Shown one piece after another: positions 34,314-42,927 of a stretch of DNA of 42,927 bases. Numbering within the stretch: the first letter of the stretch is position 1; each line of letters opens with the position of its first letter. The notes under the pieces are model-generated. The model saw only the letters and a program-made list of their open reading frames with translations, had not been told where the DNA came from and made no database searches. A program made the position numbers and the translations under genes. The stretch comes from Mariniblastus sp. (GTDB lineage Bacteria > Planctomycetota > Planctomycetia > Pirellulales > Pirellulaceae): positions 1-42,927 of the forward strand of contig WTFU01000010.1 of NCBI GenBank assembly GCA_011523945.1, written 5' to 3'.

Positions 34314-34487
34314 CGGAAGAACGACTAACGCCTGCAGCCCAGTTCTCTGCCGTTTTTGGAGCTTAGAAGGTCATAAAGTACCTCAGTTGCGGCTTAGTTA
34401 AACGCAATTGAAATAGAATAGTCTCGGGCTTGGTTTTACCGTTGGTGCCGACGGTGTATTTCCAACAAAAATTGAGGGTTAGCGTTT

Positions 34488-35927
34488 TCAGTCAGTCGTT
34501 TTTTTCTTTTTCTTTTGTTTGAGTGACAAGCTGGACTGTTGGATTCGCGTGTCCAGTGCGGCTCTTGCCTCGGCGACCCCCTCGTTCACGCTTGGATCGT
34601 GGATGAGGTTTTGGAACTGATTTGGATCGGAATTCATGTCATAGAATTCTTCGGATCCATCGGTATAGCGAATATACGTCCAGGCATCTCCTCGAAGAGC
34701 ATAGCCGTTGTGAATCGAAAGGGCCGTCTCGCGTACTCGGTAGGAAGGATCTTCAAGGATAGGTGTTAGGTCAGTGCCCTGTGCATCCGCCGGCGTTTTT
34801 ATTGCCGCCAGCGATGAAAGGGTAGGGTAGAGGTCGACTAATTCAACGGGCGACGACGTAACGCTCGGACGGTATCCAGGTGCGTCGATAATTAATGGAA
34901 CGCGAGTCACTTCTTCGTGCAGGTTGGATTTTAACCAGAAATCATGTTCGCCAAGGTGGTAGCCATGATCGCTGGTAAACACGATGGCTGTGGAATCGCG
35001 AATTCCCAAGCGATCTATCTCAGAAATGATTTTACCCACCTGATCATCCATAAATGAAACAGAGGCGTAGTACCCTGCCCACATTCGTTTTTGATTGTCT
35101 GGGAAACTGGCGATCCCGGATTTCAGAGATGTTGATTTCGCTTTGCCCATAGGAGGAATATCAGCGAGGTCATTTGGGATTTGTAGAGGCGGTTGAATGT
35201 CCTGCCATGGATATAGATCAAAGTATTTTTTAGGAGCGACCATGGGATAATGCGGTCGGACCAAGCCTACGGCGAGAAAAAATGGAGTGTCGCTCGCAGA
35301 TTTTTCATTAATAATCTCGATCGCTTTTGCTGCGGATTTTGCATCAGGCTGATCGGCACCGTCCCCGTCGATTACCACAGTAACATAGGGGCGATGCGGC
35401 ATTTTTGTAGATTGTCGGTTGGCCAAATCATCGGTAAATATGTTTAAGTTCAGACATGCGTAATCGCCAGGCGTGTGTGCTTCCTGTCCCGTTGAGTTAA
35501 AGCGTTCGGTCCACGTCGAACTGATATCCAAGCCATTGGTGCCGGCGATGATATCACCGGGTACACGCATGTGATAGATTTTGCCAACTCGAGCCGAATA
35601 AAAGCCCTGGTTCTGGAAGTTGGCACCTAAATTGATTTCACCCCCGTTTTGGTACCGACTGTGCATAAAGGACTGGCGGGAAGGGGCGCACCACGTGCCT
35701 TGGCAATAGGCTCGTTGAAAAACCGTTCCAGATCGAGCAAGCGCATCAATATGGGGGGTCTGGCAAACAAGATCACCGTAGCATCCCAAAACACTTGCCT
35801 TCAAATCATCAGAGACAATAAGAACGACGTTTTTTATCTGCGGGCGCGTTCCCGAGTTTTCGGCCAATACGAGACTGGCGTGCACGGCCATCAGGGCAAG
35901 CACCAAAACAGTTTTCATTTGTGGCAT
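34488..35927 (-). CDS. Secreted type I sulfatase, iduronate-2-sulfatase-like
   Basis: A 479-residue sulfatase with a signal peptide (MPQMKTVLVLALMAVHASLV, cut near AEN). The preferred ATG has AAGAAAGAG 5 nt upstream; the frame extends to 35963 without support. The metal start is NVVLIVSDDLKASVLGCYG. The formylglycine motif is CAPSRQSFMHSR (Cys80), where the usual Leu-Thr-Gly-Arg end is replaced by Met-His-Ser-Arg. Later come VRPHYPMVAPKKYF and FTSDHGYHLGEHDFWLKSNL. This overall pattern is that of planctomycete iduronate-2-sulfatase-type enzymes. The tail ends in a Lys run (KKKKK). It should act on sulfated glycans outside the cytoplasm. Confidence 0.93.
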   Translation of the reverse strand: MPQMKTVLVLALMAVHASLVLAENSGTRPQIKNVVLIVSDDLKASVLGCYGDLVCQTPHIDALARSGTVFQRAYCQGTWCAPSRQSFMHSRYQNGGEINLGANFQNQGFYSARVGKIYHMRVPGDIIAGTNGLDISSTWTERFNSTGQEAHTPGDYACLNLNIFTDDLANRQSTKMPHRPYVTVVIDGDGADQPDAKSAAKAIEIINEKSASDTPFFLAVGLVRPHYPMVAPKKYFDLYPWQDIQPPLQIPNDLADIPPMGKAKSTSLKSGIASFPDNQKRMWAGYYASVSFMDDQVGKIISEIDRLGIRDSTAIVFTSDHGYHLGEHDFWLKSNLHEEVTRVPLIIDAPGYRPSVTSSPVELVDLYPTLSSLAAIKTPADAQGTDLTPILEDPSYRVRETALSIHNGYALRGDAWTYIRYTDGSEEFYDMNSDPNQFQNLIHDPSVNEGVAEARAALDTRIQQSSLSLKQKKKKKTTD

Positions 35928-36149
35928 GGCTCTTTCTTGTGAGCAGAGAGTCACGTTTGACATAGCTTAAAGATCTCAGTCGATTGGGAATAGCAGTTAA
36001 TATAGGCACTGGGGTGTGTACTGCCCTTTTGCGGATTCTCTCTTGAATCAGCAAGGGTCAGCTAAATTCTAGAAGGTTGGCTGCTAATTACAAATGATCA
36101 TCCTTTGGGCAAGGGAGTTGGCGATGGATCATTAATGAGTGCCAAATAC

Positions 36150-36902
36150 CTAGCTCAATGGCTTGGATGCCCAGTAGTAAAGCGGCTTGTATCGTTTGGA
36201 ACGTTGAGCCCATCTTGGGTGGGACTCGACGGAAATAATTTCCCCTCCAGACTCCTCAATGAGCGTCTCTACGCGATGCTGTGAAATTCGATGGACCTGA
36301 ACCTCGTACTTGCCTCTGATACGTTTATGGAACGGGCGGACTTGTTCCCGGTAAAACTTGTCTAAGCGAGCGGGTAGGGAATTCGGGCGAAGAACCGGGC
36401 CGTCAGGTACGAGGAATATAGCCAGCCCACCGGGCGCAAGTACTCGGAAAAAATCACGAATATAATTTTCGGATTGGGGTGACGGAATGTGCTGGATCGT
36501 TATATCACTGTAAATGAAATCGAATTGATCGTCTTCAAACACGGAGAGATCAGCACGCTTGTTCACCTGGAATGTGCAGTTCGAACGCCGTTTTAACTGG
36601 TTTGCATTACTTATCATTGTGGACGAAATGTCGACGCCTACGACTTCATCAAAATAAGTCGCCATGGCGTTGGTCAGCCTGCCAACACCGCACCCAAAGT
36701 CTAAGGCAGTACCTCTTGGGACGTCGATCTTGCGGTCTTGGATTAACTGCATTTGTAGAGCAAGCAACTCTTCCCCGGTGCCGAAAAAAAGTTCTTGGTC
36801 TAGTTGCTTGCGCTTATATTTCTCTTCCGTAAGAACGGCGTAAAAAGGCTCATCAGCCCCAAATTTTTCATACGCAGATTCAGTCTTTGAAAATGCATTC
36901 AT
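36150..36902 (-). CDS. Class I SAM-dependent methyltransferase
   Basis: A roughly 250-residue methyltransferase of the Rossmann class. The motif I LDFGCGVGRLTNAMA and the acidic loop VVGVDISSTMIS bind S-adenosylmethionine; FDFIYSDITIQHIPSP is motif IV-like and LAPGGLAIFLVPD follows. The N-terminal stretch AYEKFGADEPFYAVLTEEKY is typical of one subgroup acting on small molecules or glycans. The frame begins at 36989, but the ATG starting MNAFSKTE has GAGG about 8 nt upstream and gives the usual family length. The substrate is unknown. There is no obvious partner nearby. Confidence 0.85.
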   Translation of the reverse strand: MNAFSKTESAYEKFGADEPFYAVLTEEKYKRKQLDQELFFGTGEELLALQMQLIQDRKIDVPRGTALDFGCGVGRLTNAMATYFDEVVGVDISSTMISNANQLKRRSNCTFQVNKRADLSVFEDDQFDFIYSDITIQHIPSPQSENYIRDFFRVLAPGGLAIFLVPDGPVLRPNSLPARLDKFYREQVRPFHKRIRGKYEVQVHRISQHRVETLIEESGGEIISVESHPRWAQRSKRYKPLYYWASKPLS

Positions 36903-37150
36903 GTACCGGTCCTCGGTGTGAGAGCAATTATGCCCAAAAACGGCATCCATACCTGTTCGCATGTTAGATTGCGGTGTTATTTTGAACAACGTTAATAGTT
37001 AACCGAAATAAAAACTTGAAAGCTAGCATTTTCAATTCTTCAAATGGTCCGCGGTTTTTGAAGTGAGCGTGTGAGTGAGTTTGATCAATTCGATGACGGC
37101 TGTAATTGGCGGAAGGTTGCTGCCAAACGTTCAAAATTCAGTCCGACAAG

Positions 37151-37186
37151 AGAAAGGGGCGTTATCCGAAGATAACGCCCCTTTTT
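37151..37186 (-). terminator. Intrinsic terminator with UUCG loop
   Basis: A 14-bp perfect stem pairs 37153-37166 with 37171-37184 around a 4-base loop. On the minus strand the loop reads TTCG closed by C-G, the most stable tetraloop. It follows the end of the minus-strand membrane protein gene (37272). A T run also stands on the plus side, so it may act in both directions. Confidence 0.85.
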
Positions 37187-37271
37187 ACATCAAAGTTTAA
37201 CCAGAGCTCCCGCTCAACGCCCTGCGGTTGTTGCCGGAAGTTTTGGATGTGCCTTAGTACATTCTCAAAGA

Positions 37272-37775
37272 CTATTTCGCCGTGTTAACTTTGTTGCCCA
37301 TCGACCACAATTTCACGATAAAGATAATCATGCAAATGAACGCCACGGGACCAGCGATAAAATTAACGTAGGGAATGGCGCAACAAACAGTAGCTATCGC
37401 CCATGTCAATCCAATTGTTTTGCCGCAATCTCCATTGGATTGATCACCAACGGTTCCGAAGTACTTTTGGAATCCATCGATGAACGAAGTAGATATCAAG
37501 AACGGCATGATGAAGTTGGCGATCGGTATTAGCATTAAAAATACTAGCCCTGGATTAAACGGGCGGAAGCTCACTGGAAGTTTCGAAAGCGGTTTGTACA
37601 TCAAGAAACATACGATCACATTCATTACGAAAATGACTGTTATTATTATACAAATGAACGCAAATAAGCCGGCGAGGGCTACACCAGCTACTTCTGGCGC
37701 CATTTGGTCCATGCCGTCAAAATTTGTGGTCACGCCGCTCATTTCCGGAAAACTCGTTGGATCTTGTTGCATCAT
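37272..37775 (-). CDS. Small multi-pass membrane protein of unknown function
   Basis: A 167-residue membrane protein I do not recognise. Hydrophobic segments are seen at about residues 30-58, 75-97, 120-137 and 139-157, so four helices are likely. The N-terminal 28 residues are polar and acidic with several Met. A short basic link (YKPLSKLP) follows the first helix. There is a soluble loop with Gly and Asp (GTVGDQSNGDCG) between helices two and three. The end is KLWSMGNKVNTAK. A UUCG-loop terminator about 90 bp beyond the stop suggests a single-gene transcript. Homologues might exist as small membrane proteins of planctomycetes, but no function can be given. Confidence 0.75.
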   Translation of the reverse strand: MMQQDPTSFPEMSGVTTNFDGMDQMAPEVAGVALAGLFAFICIIITVIFVMNVIVCFLMYKPLSKLPVSFRPFNPGLVFLMLIPIANFIMPFLISTSFIDGFQKYFGTVGDQSNGDCGKTIGLTWAIATVCCAIPYVNFIAGPVAFICMIIFIVKLWSMGNKVNTAK

Positions 37776-38588
37776 TTAACTCCTAAAAATATTTTTGAGT
37801 CCTAGGTTGGATAGTGAAGATTGGGCGTTAACCTACCACTCGGATAACTCACCACTTGGATAAGTGCCATTAAGGCCAAAGTCCTGTAATCAAAATCGAA
37901 TACGATATTACGTCGGTTTATACTTAAAATAGATTTTTCATATTGCGGCGAAGGAAGTCGCGTTTGATAGAAAAGCTGGAATTCACTGGTCGGCTTAAAA
38001 ATGGCATACTGCTCGACGGCGGCTTAATTTGTAGATCTTTCACGCAGGTGTGGATTGACTTGAGGTGCAGAGATTCGCCTTTGGATTCAACAAACTCAGC
38101 AATTCAAATTGTCTCAATCGTGCGAATAGTTTCAAGGTTGTTTACTTCTAATCGGAAGAACGGTAACAGCGGAAGTATTTCGAGCTTTCCCTAAATTTAT
38201 TGGAAAATTTTTAAAACGTTACCTGTTTTTTATTTTAGGGGCGGCTTTTTAGGGGCCAAAAACAGTCTGATTTTCGGGTTGGGAAGCACTCGAAGATTTA
38301 GAATTGGACGAATTGGAAAAATTCGGGGATTCTCCCGTTTAGGCTTGGGCCACCGTTAAGTGCTGTAGCACCCTGTCGGTCATTACATTGTGAAACCGGC
38401 GTGCACGAGTTCTGAATTTTAAATTTGGTCTCGTGCATTTTTTTATGGCCTGAGCTGGAGTTGTGTCCGATAAATACCACATTCTTAAGGGATAAACGGC
38501 ATTGTTGGTATTTCATCGAAATGCCCCTTGACACTTCTGGTCGAATTGGTGATCTTTATCCCCTTACGCGAGGCCATTATTGGCTTCC
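37776..38588. other. Long intergenic stretch before tRNA-Lys
   Basis: About 810 bp with no supported gene. Frames at 37943-38194 (plus) and 38298-38534 (minus) lack a ribosome site or known motifs. A well-formed plus-strand terminator at 38402-38444 has no gene just upstream, hinting at an unannotated transcript. The area near 38210-38260 is T-rich. Confidence 0.4.
38402..38444 (+). terminator. Orphan intrinsic terminator
   Basis: TGCACGAG (38402-38409) pairs perfectly with CTCGTGCA (38430-38437), and seven T follow (38438-38444). The loop holds a further A/T-rich inverted repeat. No plus-strand protein gene ends nearby. Confidence 0.75.
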
Positions 38589-38661
<73 letters not shown>

Positions 38662-38900
38662 TTCTTTTTTCGCAAATGCTAATTTGCTTCCACGGTCGCT
38701 CAACGGAAGGTCGCGACAACGTTCAATTTGGGGTGGCCGCGCTGTAGTGGCTTTGTCTCTTTGTGGCCGTGAATTTTGCACCGCCCAACGGTTCTTGGTT
38801 TTAGCCCTTATAAATTCAACGCAAAGACCACGTCGGTCATCAGATTGCTGGGTTGGGTTTATTCCGATTGAAATTATGATTGATTCTCACAAACCGTTCT

Positions 38901-39917
38901 TCAGTCTTTCGCTAGGACTACTCGATACTTCGGTCTTCCGTTGCGGACATGACTTATTGCTGTGTTGGCTGCAGAAAAAGGAAACTGCTCGACGACGGGC
39001 GTAATGTTGTGTCGGCGGGCAAACTGAAGCATTTGATCCATGACCGCAGGACTGCCCACGGTGGATCCCGCAATAGTACGTTGACCGAGAATTAAGGGCA
39101 TGACCCCGAGGTCAAGGGAGTCAAGCGTCGCTCCGACAAACACCATGGTGCCTTTGGGCTTAAGGGTGTGAACATACTGATTCCAGTCTAATTTTACATT
39201 TACCGTTGATATGAGATAGTCAAACGAGTTCGCCGCCTGTTCGACCGATGCAGAGTCTCGTGAATCAAAAGTTTGGCTTGCTCCAAAGGAAATCGCTTCG
39301 GCTTTCTTATCCTCGCTGGAGGTAAACGCGGTAACGTCGCATCCCCAGGCACGGAGAAATTTGATTGCGAGATGGCCGAGACCTCCAATTCCGATGACTG
39401 CCACGCGATCGGTCGATTTGACCCCGAATTGAATCATTGGGTTGAAAACGGTAATACCCGCGCACATCAAAGGTCCGGCCGTCGCAAGCTCGATCCCCTT
39501 TGGAATAACAACGACGCTGTTGGCATCCGCCTTCACTTTATCTGCGAAGCCCCCGTGATGATCGACAATCGTGGGTTGTGCCGTACCGCAAAGGTTCTGA
39601 TCGCCAGATTTGCAGCAGGAACATTCATTGCAGTAGCCACAATGCCAGCCTAGGCCGACGGAGTCACCAATATTCAGATGGCGGACATCCTCGCCAGCGG
39701 AACTGACTTTTCCGATCACCTCGTGTCCAGGAACCAATGGATATTGTGTTATCCCCCAGTCGTTATCAACCATGCTGAGATCACTGTGGCAAATGCCGCA
39801 ATACTCGACGTCAATAATTATCTCATTGTTTCCAGGGCTACCAAGCTCGTAAGAAATTGGCTCAAGCGAACCGCCTGGCTCCATTGCTGCTAAGCCAATT
39901 GTCGTGTTTCTCGTCAT
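38901..39917 (-). CDS. Zinc-dependent alcohol dehydrogenase (cinnamyl-alcohol/YahK type)
   Basis: A 338-residue medium-chain dehydrogenase that should reduce aldehydes or oxidise primary alcohols with NADP(H). Catalytic zinc ligands are in YCGICHSD (Cys43) and VPGHEVIG (His65, Glu66). The structural zinc loop is HCGYCNECSCCKSGDQNLC. The nucleotide fold has VAVIGIGGLGHLAIKFLRAWG. KYRVVL at the end is typical of the CAD/YahK group. It lies between tRNA-Lys and an Nramp-like gene on the same strand, with about 130 bp to the latter. No regulator is close by. Confidence 0.93.
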   Translation of the reverse strand: MTRNTTIGLAAMEPGGSLEPISYELGSPGNNEIIIDVEYCGICHSDLSMVDNDWGITQYPLVPGHEVIGKVSSAGEDVRHLNIGDSVGLGWHCGYCNECSCCKSGDQNLCGTAQPTIVDHHGGFADKVKADANSVVVIPKGIELATAGPLMCAGITVFNPMIQFGVKSTDRVAVIGIGGLGHLAIKFLRAWGCDVTAFTSSEDKKAEAISFGASQTFDSRDSASVEQAANSFDYLISTVNVKLDWNQYVHTLKPKGTMVFVGATLDSLDLGVMPLILGQRTIAGSTVGSPAVMDQMLQFARRHNITPVVEQFPFSAANTAISHVRNGRPKYRVVLAKD

Positions 39918-40046
39918 CGGATTCCAATTTCAAATAAATTTGGTGCAAGAAGTTGTGCGTTTATCAATTGGAATGGCCATTGTCCCACCAATCCAGTTAA
40001 CTGCCACAAATGACTTTTTCTTCGGTTGACTTAACCAAGCATAACA

Positions 40047-41444
40047 CTAAGTTTGGTCGACAATTCCTGAGGAACTGGTTGGTTTTGAAATTTCAACAGA
40101 TCCTCGTGTTGCCGATGTGTCGACTGGCGAGATGAGATGGCGAATTTTGTTTTTTACCGAATTCATTTGGTTGAACGCGATCATGGCAGTAATTAGCAAA
40201 ATTAAAATTCCGAGGCCGTTGGAAAATTTTCCGTTCAGAAACTCCTTCATGACGTGTTTTTGATTGCATATAACGAGTAGTAAAATGGCAAGTAATGGAA
40301 GAAGCAAGCCATTTGCGGCCTGTGCTAAGATAATGGTCTGTTGAGGGCTTTTCCCAAGCCAAATAGCAAATACGAATCCAATCAGCAGTACAATCGACGC
40401 GGAGATTTTCAATCTGCGATCAGAGAGTTGGCCGCTCCACCCGAAACAACCGGACACCGCAAACGCTGCAGCAACGGGAGCTGTGATAGCGCTCGTTAGT
40501 CCCGCAGCAAACAAACCCATGGAAAATATAAATTTTGACGCAGAACCAAGAGCGGGTTCCAGCTGTTTGGCGATATTAAGACCTCCGCTTCCAGCATCGG
40601 TTTCTGTGTTGTGAAATGCCATCGAAGCAGTGACGAGGATTGCACAGGTGACGATGCCACCGAGCAAAACTGAGAGAGTCGTGTCGAGCCGAGAATATTT
40701 AATGGCGTTTTCAGTATCATCACTGGCGGTGGATTTCCCCCATTGCTGAGCAGCGGCGCTGGCATGAAGAAACAAGTTATAAGGAACCACCGTCGTTCCG
40801 ATAATTCCAATGACAAACCATTCGCTGCCAGAAGGGATTCGTGGAATAAATCCCGCCGCAATTTTGGACCATTGCGGCTGAGATACGATTGCGGAATAGA
40901 GAAATAAACAGCTCATCAGAGCTACACACACGGTTAAGATCTTTTGCAGCAGATCGATTCTCCCAACCCAGATGACGGCTAACGTTACGGTAGCAATCAA
41001 GCTGACAATGATAAATCGATAATTTGAAGAACCATCTGATTGGGCAATTGCGGAATCGGTTGCTGCAGGAGCGTTGTTACTATGCTCAAGGTTGCCAGCG
41101 GGAATAATGGCTTCTATTCCTGCTGCCGCCCCAAGGATGTTTCCTGTTTGGTACGCGGAGTTGCCAATAAGAATCGCTATCAATATTAATCCGAGGACCC
41201 CGATTCGAAAGATCGGACGTTCGATGGCGGCTTTGATTACATGACTTAGCCCCTGTCCGGTAACGATGCCAACGCGAGCGGCCATCTCTTGAAGAACGAT
41301 GGTTGCTAAGACGGAAAAGCCAATCGCCCAAAGCAAGAGGAAACCGAAATCACTACCAGCACGACTTGCGGTCACCACTGTCCCCGGCCCAATAAATGCG
41401 GCGGTAACCAAAATAGCGGGGCCAAATAAACGGTGTTGTTTCAT
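40047..41444 (-). CDS. Nramp-family transporter with divergent metal-site motifs
   Basis: A 465-residue membrane protein with 10-11 predicted helices and the LeuT-like Nramp fold. It opens FGPAILVTAAFIGPGTVVTA. In canonical Nramps the first helix has DPGN and the sixth has A-x-x-M-P-H. Here helix one reads GPGT (19-22) and helix six reads TTVVPYNLFLH (about 217-227), so the Asp, Asn, Ala and Met that bind Mn(II)/Fe(II) are all replaced. Transport of another ion such as Mg(II), or an altered mechanism, is therefore possible. A polar insertion (NNAPAATDSAIAQSDGSSN) lies near residues 123-141. No metal regulator or MntR-like site was seen near the start. Confidence 0.85.
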   Translation of the reverse strand: MKQHRLFGPAILVTAAFIGPGTVVTASRAGSDFGFLLLWAIGFSVLATIVLQEMAARVGIVTGQGLSHVIKAAIERPIFRIGVLGLILIAILIGNSAYQTGNILGAAAGIEAIIPAGNLEHSNNAPAATDSAIAQSDGSSNYRFIIVSLIATVTLAVIWVGRIDLLQKILTVCVALMSCLFLYSAIVSQPQWSKIAAGFIPRIPSGSEWFVIGIIGTTVVPYNLFLHASAAAQQWGKSTASDDTENAIKYSRLDTTLSVLLGGIVTCAILVTASMAFHNTETDAGSGGLNIAKQLEPALGSASKFIFSMGLFAAGLTSAITAPVAAAFAVSGCFGWSGQLSDRRLKISASIVLLIGFVFAIWLGKSPQQTIILAQAANGLLLPLLAILLLVICNQKHVMKEFLNGKFSNGLGILILLITAMIAFNQMNSVKNKIRHLISPVDTSATRGSVEISKPTSSSGIVDQT

Positions 41445-41825
41445 TAAATTGAGAGTTGCTGGTGAGTGAAATGGATCGAATTAGCAATTTTTATCAGCCG
41501 CCCTACTATAACCTATTGCGATTGGGCAGTAATCGATAAATTTGTTGCATCCCCAGCGGGCTCAGGCTCAGCCCAAGATTGGACCGGTTGGGTTGTAACT
41601 GCGTCTTTCACGAAAAAGCTTTCGTGATAGGAATGTAATCGGTTAGTTAAAACCCCAAGAGCCTAAAGTGTTGTCGAACACGATTAGAAAATGGGTGGTT
41701 TGGGCTGCGATTTCTTGCAACCGCCAAGCTATTTTTATCCTTCGATGCGTACAACCTATGAATCGGACGCTAATCGCGTTAAAATTCCGGCGAATTATTT
41801 TTGACTGCGCTGAGTGAAACCGATC
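41445..41825. other. Intergenic region between divergent Nramp and DUF1573 genes
   Basis: About 380 bp that should hold promoters for both divergent genes. I found no convincing -35/-10 pair, operator, riboswitch or small gene. AAAAGCTTTCGTGA and nearby repeats of CTTTC near 41610-41630 form only a short imperfect inverted repeat. Confidence 0.4.
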
Positions 41826-42927
41826 ATGTTAAAACCAAAACTTGTCCTTCGCCTCTTTGTTATTACTGTCGTGTTTTCGGGATTGGGAGATCGTTTGCAG
41901 GGCCAGGAATGGGCTCGAAAGATGTTTACCGAATACGTTCATGACTTCAAAGAGGTTAATCTTGGTGACAAGCCTGAATACCGATTTAAAATTAAGAACA
42001 TCTATAAAGAAGATATTACCATTCGTTCTGTATCTTCAAGTTGTGGCTGCACCATCGCAACACCGACGAAAAAAGTACTGAAGATGTACGAAGAAGGCGA
42101 GATATTATGCCAGTTTAATACGCCTGCTGTAGGAACGGGATTCAAACAAGCAACCGTCACCGTTCGTTTTGACAAGCCGTTTGTCGGTGAATGCCAATTG
42201 ACGGTGCGTGGCACCATTGTGTCCGGTGGAATTAGCTTTTCGCCTTCTCAAATTGAATTCGGCCAGGTCACCAAAGGCACAGATCTTCCAATTAAAACAA
42301 TCAAGATTAACTCCTCAGGCAATCCCAGCTTAAGAGTGCTCGATGTTAAGAGCACCTCCAGTGCGATCAAAGTTTTAAGCGTGAAGGAAACCCTTCGACG
42401 AGGACAGTTGGTAAATTATGAAATGAAGGCACAGTTTAAAGATTCGGTTGATCAAGGGTTTGTCAAAGGAGAACTTTTTGTTGTTTTTGAAAAAAATCAG
42501 CGATTGAGAGATCGGTCTAACCGGCCAATTCTTACCGAAAAAAAAATTAGCTTTAGCGGGAACGTTGTTTCTCCCATTCAGATTTCGCCCAAGCTGTTGA
42601 ATTTGACTGAAGTTGAAGTCGGGCAAAAGGTATCCAAGAAAATTTTGTTGATCGGGACCACGCCTTTTCAGATTACGGATGTCCGCAGTGATAGCCAAGG
42701 TTTCGATGTATTGGCGGACAAAGAAACCAAGAAAACGCATCAGCTTGAGGTGATATTCAAGGCAACCGAGGCTCTCGGTACTCAGGAGTCTGAATTGACG
42801 TTTTACACCGACGGAAATGAAGCTCCTGCTGGGTCGATGAAAGTTATCGTAGAGATTGTTGAAGCTAAAGAAGAAGCTAAAGAAGAAGCTAAAGAAGAAG
42901 CTAAAGAAGAAGCTAAAGAAGAAGCTA
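41826..42927 (+). CDS. DUF1573 secreted protein, cut off at the window end
   Basis: The reading frame starts at the ATG at 41826 and stays open for 367 codons to the end of the window, so the C-terminus is missing. A signal peptide (MLKPKLVLRLFVITVVFSGL, cut near LQGQ) is followed by a DUF1573 domain: FKEVNLGDKPEYRFKIKN, then ITIRSVSSSCGCTIATPTKK with the typical SCGCT motif, near residues 59-81. Ig-like repeats continue, for example SPSQIEFGQVTKGTDLPIKT and SPKLLNLTEVEVGQKVSKKI. The visible end is five and a half copies of EAKE. DUF1573 proteins are exported and usually of unknown function. Minus-strand frames here are shadows. Confidence 0.88.
   Translation, partial: MLKPKLVLRLFVITVVFSGLGDRLQGQEWARKMFTEYVHDFKEVNLGDKPEYRFKIKNIYKEDITIRSVSSSCGCTIATPTKKVLKMYEEGEILCQFNTPAVGTGFKQATVTVRFDKPFVGECQLTVRGTIVSGGISFSPSQIEFGQVTKGTDLPIKTIKINSSGNPSLRVLDVKSTSSAIKVLSVKETLRRGQLVNYEMKAQFKDSVDQGFVKGELFVVFEKNQRLRDRSNRPILTEKKISFSGNVVSPIQISPKLLNLTEVEVGQKVSKKILLIGTTPFQITDVRSDSQGFDVLADKETKKTHQLEVIFKATEALGTQESELTFYTDGNEAPAGSMKVIVEIVEAKEEAKEEAKEEAKEEAKEEA
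42861..42927 (+). repeat. 12-bp tandem repeat encoding EAKE
   Basis: GAAGCTAAAGAA repeats five and a half times in frame to the window end, so the true copy number is not visible. It encodes a charged single alpha-helix-like segment. Such identical repeats change length readily by slippage. Confidence 0.95.

Noticed and set aside
37943-38194. 83-codon plus-strand frame
   Set aside because: No ribosome site or recognisable sequence; kept only as possible part of an unknown transcript.
38684-39004. 106-codon plus-strand frame beside tRNA-Lys
   Set aside because: Overlaps the alcohol dehydrogenase end and has no coding character.
42375-42740. 121-codon minus-strand frame
   Set aside because: Shadow of the open DUF1573 frame on the plus strand.

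Overview
The window looks like a chromosomal segment of a marine planctomycete, probably Pirellulales or a near relative. The evidence is a DUF1559 prepilin-like protein ending in an H-X9-DG motif, two secreted sulfatases, a DUF1573 protein, several tiny lipoproteins and a 48-residue lysine-rich protein, all typical of that group. Codon use is AT-leaning to moderate. I see no phage, insertion sequence, CRISPR array or rRNA. The assignment rests on gene content, not on a phylogenetic marker comparison.

Layout. Positions 1-9.7 kb are mostly housekeeping: tRNA-Ser(GCT), a beta-carbonic anhydrase followed by a SulP transporter (an inorganic-carbon pair), a GGDEF diguanylate cyclase preceded by an untracked 48-aa basic protein, the translation factor EttA, GMP synthase GuaA, then surE and a MogA-type gene on the other strand. 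Positions 10.3-19.0 kb form the most interesting block. A DUF1559 pilin-like protein and a small lipoprotein are preceded by two LacI-type palindromes 40 bp apart. Next come a LacI regulator with a third copy of the palindrome upstream of itself, a large cytoplasmic GH94/GH149-like phosphorylase and a secreted TIM-barrel glycosidase. I read this as a LacI-controlled glycan (possibly beta-1,3-glucan) capture and phosphorolysis locus.

Positions 19-24.8 kb hold an M24 peptidase, a secreted von Willebrand A protein, a BshB1-like deacetylase, a sulfatase and a tiny lipoprotein. Positions 24.9-30.9 kb are a TetR / membrane-fusion protein / RND efflux operon with a clear palindromic operator upstream. 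Positions 31.6-34.3 kb carry a lipoprotein, then tyrA with a cytosolic substrate-binding-like protein and a Dabb protein. Positions 34.5-38 kb carry a second sulfatase, a methyltransferase and a small membrane protein. The last part holds tRNA-Lys(TTT), a zinc alcohol dehydrogenase, an Nramp-like transporter without the usual metal-binding motifs, and the start of a DUF1573 protein that runs off the end inside an EAKE repeat.

Several starts given here are downstream of the longest possible start, where a Shine-Dalgarno sequence, signal peptide or operator makes that more likely. All functional names come from motif recognition by eye; no database search was run.
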